Source: an uncultured Lachnospiraceae bacterium
Lineage (GTDB): Bacteria > Bacillota > Clostridia > Lachnospirales > Lachnospiraceae
Length of the DNA stretch: 10,575 nt
Assembly: GCA_902782715.1 (NCBI GenBank)
Contig: CACZOG010000024.1
Span: 1-10,575 of the forward strand
Reading direction: 5' to 3'
Each line of letters begins with the position of its first letter. Position 1 is the first letter of the stretch. Both the position numbers and the translations under genes were made by a program. The notes under the pieces are model-generated. The model was not told where the DNA came from, ran no database searches, and worked only from the letters and a program-made list of their open reading frames with translations. Shown here piece after piece: positions 7,296 to 10,575 of the stretch.

Positions 7296-8054
7296 ATGAT
7301 TTTTTACTTTTCATCAACCGGAAACAGCAAACATGTTGCCAAAGTTTTATCCGAAGCGACAGGCGAAAAAATGGTATCGATAACCGAGTGCGTTCGTAAG
7401 ATGCACTATGATTTTAAATTGAAAAAAGGTGAGAGAATAGGCTTCGTATATCCCGTATACTGCTGGGGACTTCCTTCCGTTGTGGAAGAATTTGTCAAAT
7501 ACGCATCGATAGAAAAATACGGAAAGCATTATACCTATTCTGTTGCAACCTGCGGTGCGGCCACAGGACAGGCAGATTCGAATCTGGCCAAACTTTTAAG
7601 CAAAAAAGGTATCCCCATGCATGCATCTTTTGCAGTAAAGATGGTGGATAATTACACCGTGGTATTCAATGTTAAGAATACGGAAAAGAATGAAAAGATA
7701 AATGCCGAAGCCGAAGAGAAAATACAGAATATCGCCTTTCTGGTTAACAACAGAACAGGCGGATATCACAATAAGCTTCGCGGAGTATGGCCCGTTTCAA
7801 ATGCCGTTCATGTTGCATACAGTCTTTCGAGAAAGACCGCTCCTTTTAAAGTGTCTCAGGACTGCATAGGCTGCGGAATATGCGAGAAGAACTGTCCCGC
7901 AAAGGCTATTTCAATGGATTTCGGCAAACCCGTCTGGACAGAGAAGAACTGTGCTCTCTGCTTGGGATGCCTTCATAACTGTCCCGTTAATGCCATCACG
8001 TACGGACCCACGACAAAGAGAAACGGACAGTATCATTATAATGAGAAACAGTAA
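7296..8054 (+). CDS. EFR1-type flavodoxin/2x[4Fe-4S] ferredoxin fusion protein
   Basis: The 252-residue protein combines an N-terminal flavodoxin-like domain with a C-terminal bacterial ferredoxin. The FMN phosphate loop is visible at residues 4-15 (YFSSTGNSKHVA), and further flavodoxin elements are FVYPVYCWGLPSVVEEF (50-66) and SVATCGAATGQ (82-92). The ferredoxin part has two Cys-x2-Cys-x2-Cys-x3-Cys-Pro motifs with C190/C193/C196/C200 and C219/C222/C225/C229, enough for two [4Fe-4S] clusters. Such proteins move electrons between FMN and Fe-S partners in anaerobes; the partner is unknown. The start at 7296 is well fixed by AGGAGG (7285-7290), 5 bases upstream. The stop overlaps the ribosome binding site of the fumarase alpha gene, so the two genes are almost certainly in one operon. 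No clear promoter is visible between the hairpin and the start codon. Confidence 0.92.
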   Translation: MIFYFSSTGNSKHVAKVLSEATGEKMVSITECVRKMHYDFKLKKGERIGFVYPVYCWGLPSVVEEFVKYASIEKYGKHYTYSVATCGAATGQADSNLAKLLSKKGIPMHASFAVKMVDNYTVVFNVKNTEKNEKINAEAEEKIQNIAFLVNNRTGGYHNKLRGVWPVSNAVHVAYSLSRKTAPFKVSQDCIGCGICEKNCPAKAISMDFGKPVWTEKNCALCLGCLHNCPVNAITYGPTTKRNGQYHYNEKQ

Positions 8055-8063
8055 GGAATCAAT

Positions 8064-8906
8064 ATGCGAGAAATAGAAGTAAGCGCTGTAACGGAAGCTG
8101 TTTCCGAGATGTGCATAGAGATCAACCATGTTCTTTCAAAGGACATGAAGCAGGTTCTGAAAAATGCCTGCGAAAATGAAGAATCCGAACTCGGCAGGCA
8201 GATTCTGTCTCAGCTGGAAGAGAACCTTAAGATTGCCGAAGCGGAAATGATACCCATCTGCCAGGATACGGGAATGGCTGTTATTTTCATGGAGATCGGT
8301 CAGGATGTTCATCTGACAGGAGGAAACCTTGAAGATGCGATCAACGAGGGTGTCAGAAAAGGATATACAGAAGGATATTTAAGAAAGTCCGTTGTTGACG
8401 ATCCTCTGATCCGTAACAACACCAAGGACAATACGCCCGCAGTTATTCATTATTCGATCGTTCCCGGAGAGAATGTAAAGATAACCATTTCTCCCAAAGG
8501 CTTCGGAAGCGAGAATATGAGCAAGGTATATATGTTAAAACCCGCAGACGGCGAGGAAGGCGTTAAGAATGCCATAATAAGTGCCGTAAAAGATGCGGGA
8601 CCTAACGCATGTCCTCCGATGGTTGTCGGAGTCGGAATAGGCGGCACGTTCGAAAAGTGCGCGCTTATGGCCAAGCATGCTCTTACAAGAGAAGCGGGAA
8701 CGCATTCGGACATTCCTTATATAAAGGAAATGGAAGAAGAAGTGCTTGATAAAATAAACGCTCTCGGAATAGGACCTGCCGGACTCGGCGGAAAGAATAC
8801 AGCGCTGGCTGTTAACATTGAAACATATCCCACGCATATCGCAGGACTTCCCGTGGCTGTAAATATCTGCTGTCACGTTAACAGACATATCTCCCGCGTG
8901 ATTTAA
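8064..8906 (+). CDS. fumA: Class I fumarate hydratase, alpha subunit (Fe-S, TtdA/FumA N-terminal type)
   Basis: Together with the beta subunit this forms the oxygen-sensitive [4Fe-4S] hydro-lyase that interconverts fumarate and L-malate; the related tartrate dehydratase cannot be excluded from sequence alone. The 280 residues match a free-standing alpha subunit. Likely cluster ligands are C66 in PICQDTG (64-70), C183 in NACPPMVVGVG (181-191) and C270 in NICCHVNRH (267-275). D68, two residues after the first ligand, corresponds to the proposed catalytic base of the class. GIGGTFEKCALMAK (191-204) and GLGGKNTALAVN (240-251) are further family motifs. The start has AAGGA (8053-8057), 6 bases upstream, overlapping the stop of the ferredoxin gene. 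The stop codon lies in the loop of the hairpin before the beta gene. The symbol is provisional. Confidence 0.93.
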   Translation: MREIEVSAVTEAVSEMCIEINHVLSKDMKQVLKNACENEESELGRQILSQLEENLKIAEAEMIPICQDTGMAVIFMEIGQDVHLTGGNLEDAINEGVRKGYTEGYLRKSVVDDPLIRNNTKDNTPAVIHYSIVPGENVKITISPKGFGSENMSKVYMLKPADGEEGVKNAIISAVKDAGPNACPPMVVGVGIGGTFEKCALMAKHALTREAGTHSDIPYIKEMEEEVLDKINALGIGPAGLGGKNTALAVNIETYPTHIAGLPVAVNICCHVNRHISRVI

Positions 8907-8920
8907 TACCGCGGGTTTTT
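8893..8920 (+). terminator. Terminator-like hairpin between fumarase alpha and beta genes
   Basis: CCCGCG (8893-8898) pairs perfectly with CGCGGG (8910-8915), giving a 6-bp all-GC stem followed immediately by five T (8916-8920). The 11-base loop contains the alpha stop codon TAA (8904-8906). The beta ribosome binding site (GGAGA, 8923-8927) follows directly. Both subunits are needed, so full termination here would be odd; partial termination, or a translation-sensitive attenuator, is more likely. Confidence 0.5.
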
Positions 8921-8933
8921 ACGGAGATAAAAA

Positions 8934-9461
8934 ATGACAAGACATATGACGGTTCCGATGAGCCGTGAGGAAAAAGAAACACTAAAAAACGGCGATTTCG
9001 TATATTTAACGGGTACTATCTATACCGCACGCGATGCTGCTCATAAAAGAATGTATGAAAGTCTTCAAAAGGGCGAAGACCTTCCTTTTGATATAAAAGA
9101 CCAGATCATATATTATATGGGACCTTCTCCCGCAAGAGAGGGAAGGGTTATCGGTTCTGCAGGTCCGACTACCGCAGGAAGAATGGATAAATACACTCCG
9201 ACTCTTTTGGATCTCGGACTCGGCGGAATGATCGGCAAAGGAAAAAGAACGGATGAAGTTTTAAAAGCAATCGAACGAAACAAGAGCGTATACTTTGCCG
9301 CAATAGGCGGAGCAGGCGCACTTCTTGCGAAGGCTATAGTCAAGAGTGAAGTCATCGCGTATGACGATCTTGGTACGGAAGCGATCCGTAAACTCGAAGT
9401 AAAAGATTTCCCCGTGATCGTGGTTACGGATCCATCGGGGGTTTCCTTATATAATAAATAA
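8934..9461 (+). CDS. fumB: Class I fumarate hydratase, beta subunit (TtdB/FumA C-terminal type)
   Basis: This is the second subunit of the heteromeric Fe-S fumarase. The 175 residues are a normal length for a free-standing beta subunit. Family motifs are GDFVYLTGTIYTARDAAHKR (20-39), YYMGPSPAREGRVIGSAGPT (60-79) followed by TAGRMDKYTP, GGMIGKGKR (97-105) and YFAAIGGAGALLAKAI (120-135). The SAGPTTAGRM loop probably lines the active site with the alpha subunit cluster. The start at 8934 has GGAGA (8923-8927), 6 bases upstream; the in-frame ATG at 8946 is less well placed. The gene lies 27 bases after the alpha stop and 19 bases before the next gene. Here fumB means beta subunit, not the E. coli isozyme FumB. 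Confidence 0.93.
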   Translation: MTRHMTVPMSREEKETLKNGDFVYLTGTIYTARDAAHKRMYESLQKGEDLPFDIKDQIIYYMGPSPAREGRVIGSAGPTTAGRMDKYTPTLLDLGLGGMIGKGKRTDEVLKAIERNKSVYFAAIGGAGALLAKAIVKSEVIAYDDLGTEAIRKLEVKDFPVIVVTDPSGVSLYNK

Positions 9462-9480
9462 AAAGATTTCGGATAAACGA

Positions 9481-10089
9481 ATGACTCAGGAAGAAAAATA
9501 CTACCTATATAAGAATAAGAATTTTGCTCAAAGGTTCTTCGGACATCTCGGCACGGTTATAAAGCACAAGAGATACGTCAGGAGAGCCTGTTTTAAAATG
9601 GGACTTTACCGTCAGGGTATTTTCCATGATATGAGCAAGTTTTCGCTTACGGAGTTTGCGCCGAGTGTTAAATACTTCTCGGGCAGGCTTTCTCCGAATG
9701 CGGTCGACAGGAAGGTCAGCGGCAGTTCCAAAGCGTGGCTTCATCATAAAGGAAGAAACAAACATCACTTCGAATACTGGATTGATTTTTCCGCTTCCGT
9801 GGAAGGATACGCATTCGGATGCAAGATGCCCCTTAAATATGTTGCGGAAATGATCGCCGACAGATATGCCGCCTGCGTGGCTTATAACGGCGCTGAATAT
9901 AAAAAGAGTGATGCATGGGATTATTACAGCAAGGCAAGAGATGTGGTGATAATGCATGAGGATACAAAAGCCGTTCTGGAAAAGGCGTTAACCATAATGA
10001 AGGAAGAAGGCGAAGAAGCCGCTTTCTTATTCATGAAGAATCTCTTGAAAAAATGCAGGAACGGCGATTATACGAAAGACAGTATCTGA
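9481..10089 (+). CDS. DUF5662 family protein, HD-like metal-site signature
   Basis: The 202-residue soluble protein resembles the DUF5662 family, which I know from Lachnospiraceae and other Firmicutes and whose function is undescribed to me. Conserved-looking residues are H22 and H29 near the N-terminus, HDMSKF (49-54), WLHHKGRNKHHFEYW (86-100), MPLKYVAEMIADRYAA (116-131) with D127, and H159-E160. The order H, H-D, D and the HDMSKF segment recall the HDIGKF core of HD-domain phosphohydrolases; this is my inference. The C-terminus is helical and charged. There is no signal peptide or membrane segment. The ribosome binding site is weak (GGA at 9471-9473), so translation may depend on coupling with fumB, 19 bases upstream. 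No terminator is apparent between its stop and the tRNA promoter at 10126. Confidence 0.85.
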   Translation: MTQEEKYYLYKNKNFAQRFFGHLGTVIKHKRYVRRACFKMGLYRQGIFHDMSKFSLTEFAPSVKYFSGRLSPNAVDRKVSGSSKAWLHHKGRNKHHFEYWIDFSASVEGYAFGCKMPLKYVAEMIADRYAACVAYNGAEYKKSDAWDYYSKARDVVIMHEDTKAVLEKALTIMKEEGEEAAFLFMKNLLKKCRNGDYTKDSI

Positions 10090-10125
10090 TCGCCGGCAAA
10101 AACATTCCCAAAAGCAAAAGACAAG

Positions 10126-10154
10126 TTGACAAAAGGCCTGCCTGCAATTATAAT
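10126..10154 (+). promoter_or_regulatory. Consensus sigma-A promoter for the tRNA-Ser gene
   Basis: TTGACA (10126-10131) and TATAAT (10149-10154) are both perfect consensus, with an optimal 17-base spacer. Transcription would start near 10161 and leave a leader of about 62 bases before the tRNA 5' end, to be removed by RNase P. It is the strongest -35/-10 pair in the window, as expected for a stable RNA gene. Confidence 0.9.
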
Positions 10155-10223
10155 AATCAATGCGCGTAAAAAATAATCGTCGCGACAAACGAACTGCATA
10201 TTGGTAAGCGTTTGACTTAACCT

Positions 10224-10311
10224 GGAGAAATACTCAAGAGGCTGAAGAGGCGCCCCTGCTAAGGGTGTAGGTCGGGTTACCGGCGCGAGGGTTCAAATAC
10301 CTCTTTCTCCG
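10224..10311 (+). tRNA. tRNA-Ser (anticodon GCU), with a G-A mismatch in the T stem
   Basis: The acceptor stem GGAGAAA (10224-10230) pairs with TTTCTCC (10304-10310), followed by discriminator G (10311). The anticodon stem CGCCC/GGGTG encloses the loop CTGCTAA, giving anticodon GCU, which reads the serine codons AGC and AGU. A long variable arm (GUCGG/CCGGC with a short loop) fits the class II serine type. The T stem is GAGGG (10287-10291) against ACCTC (10299-10303), so four pairs form and the loop-closing G53-C61 pair is G-A. CCA is not encoded (TTC follows) and must be added by the CCA enzyme. Apart from position 61 the gene looks intact. Confidence 0.95.
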
Positions 10312-10322
10312 TTCAAAAATTT

Positions 10323-10345
10323 ACCACCGTATCCGGTGGTTTTTT
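10323..10345 (+). terminator. Intrinsic terminator of tRNA-Ser
   Basis: ACCACCG (10323-10329) and CGGTGGT (10334-10340) form a perfect 7-bp stem with a 4-base loop, running directly into six T (10340-10345). It begins 11 bases after the tRNA 3' end and is a textbook rho-independent terminator. Confidence 0.9.
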
Positions 10346-10348
10346 GAT

Positions 10349-10377
10349 GCCAAAACAGGCTTTCAAGTTTGGCTTTT
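10349..10377 (+). terminator. Second, weaker terminator-like hairpin before the rRNA promoter
   Basis: GCCAAA(A)C (10349-10356) pairs with GTTTGGC (10367-10373), a 7-bp stem with one bulged A and a 10-base loop, followed by TTTT (10374-10377). As a tandem terminator it would insulate the rRNA promoter from readthrough. The short T-run makes it weaker than the first. Confidence 0.4.
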
Positions 10378-10430
10378 ACGGTGCGTTTCGTAAGCTTGAA
10401 AAAATAATTAAAAGTTTTTGAGAAAAGTTA

Positions 10431-10459
10431 TTGACAAGCCTATTTTGAAATGATATTAT
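10431..10459 (+). promoter_or_regulatory. Strong extended -10 promoter, probably rRNA operon P
   Basis: TTGACA (10431-10436) is perfect, the spacer is 17 bases, and TATTAT (10454-10459) matches 5 of 6 positions with a TGA extension just upstream (10451-10453). The bases before the -35 (10399-10430) are rich in A and T runs, as in an UP element. The position before a pre-16S-like leader points to a ribosomal RNA promoter. Confidence 0.88.
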
Positions 10460-10465
10460 ATTCAA

Positions 10466-10575
10466 GCACTGCCGAAAAAAGCGGTGCGAAAGAACCTTGA
10501 CAAATAAACAGCAATGCAACCCTGAAACAATTCAAAATCGAAGCAATTCGAGAGTTAATTATTCAGAGAAAGAAA
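10466..10575 (+). other. Pre-rRNA leader (16S rRNA expected just beyond the window)
   Basis: The leader starts at about the expected transcription start. It opens with a 7-bp hairpin GCACTGC/GCGGTGC (10466-10472 with 10481-10487, one U-G pair), then GAACCTTGACAAATAAACAG (10492-10511). This resembles the boxA-like element (CTTTGAAAACT type) of Firmicute rRNA leaders and spacers. A small TCGAA-GCAA-TTCGA hairpin with a GNRA tetraloop follows (10538-10551). I see no open reading frame or 16S start (GAGTTTGATC-type) before the window ends, so the 16S gene itself is an inference from the leader style. Confidence 0.7.

Noticed and set aside
9450..9455. TATAAT before the DUF5662 gene as a promoter
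   Set aside because: No -35-like hexamer exists 16-18 bases upstream; the motif falls in the AT-rich last codons of fumB.
10179..10186. GTCGCGAC palindrome in the tRNA leader
   Set aside because: An 8-base palindrome without spacing or recurrence is weak evidence for any site.
10497..10502. TTGACA in the rRNA leader as a second promoter
   Set aside because: No -10-like hexamer is found 16-19 bases downstream; it is part of the conserved leader element.
1..10575. CRISPR arrays, insertion sequences, phage genes or attachment sites
   Set aside because: No regularly spaced repeats, transposase or integrase motifs, or tRNA 3'-end duplications are seen in the window.

Overview
The window looks like chromosomal DNA of an anaerobic Firmicute, most probably a Lachnospiraceae member (Butyrivibrio/Roseburia type). 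This is judged by recognition, not by a search. The reasons are the moderate GC content, strong AGGAGG-type ribosome binding sites, the lineage-typical start of RsmA (LGNP..T...L..Y), a TPR/acidic-linker protein of a kind I know from this family, a flavodoxin-ferredoxin (EFR1-like) protein, a two-subunit oxygen-sensitive fumarase, a DUF5662 protein, and a pre-16S leader of clostridial style. All genes lie on the + strand. Nothing looks like phage, an insertion sequence or CRISPR.

Layout. Bases 1-1883 hold the 3' part of a gene that is open to the left edge. It encodes the end of a membrane segment, a helical linker and a beta-propeller, resembling the C-terminal part of TIR-transmembrane-propeller proteins. 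It overlaps rsmA (1849-2706) by 35 bases, so the two are probably translationally coupled. A sigma-A type promoter with a dyad just downstream (2710-2766) starts a second unit. This unit holds a TPR protein with a very acidic linker and a degenerate ATPase-like C-terminal domain (TTG start at 2806), and 14 bases later glgB, the glycogen branching enzyme (5328-7229). A strong 16-bp hairpin with a T-run ends this unit at about 7284.

The third unit starts immediately after that hairpin. It holds an EFR1-type flavodoxin/2[4Fe-4S] protein (7296-8054), the fumarase alpha subunit (8064-8906), the beta subunit (8934-9461) and a DUF5662 protein (9481-10089). No clear promoter lies between the hairpin and the first gene. 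A second terminator-like hairpin sits between the two fumarase subunits, with the alpha stop codon in its loop.

The right end is stable-RNA territory. A consensus promoter (10126-10154) drives tRNA-Ser(GCU) (10224-10311), followed by one clear terminator and a second candidate one. Then a near-consensus extended -10 promoter (10431-10459) and a leader run off the window, almost certainly into 16S rRNA, which is not itself included.

The most unusual points are the cut TIR-like gene coupled to rsmA, the ATPase-like domain lacking a Walker A lysine, the hairpin between obligate fumarase subunits, the HD-hydrolase-like signature in the DUF5662 protein, and a tRNA-Ser whose nearly universal G53-C61 pair is replaced by G-A. 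I do not see a complete new multi-gene system; these are single leads.
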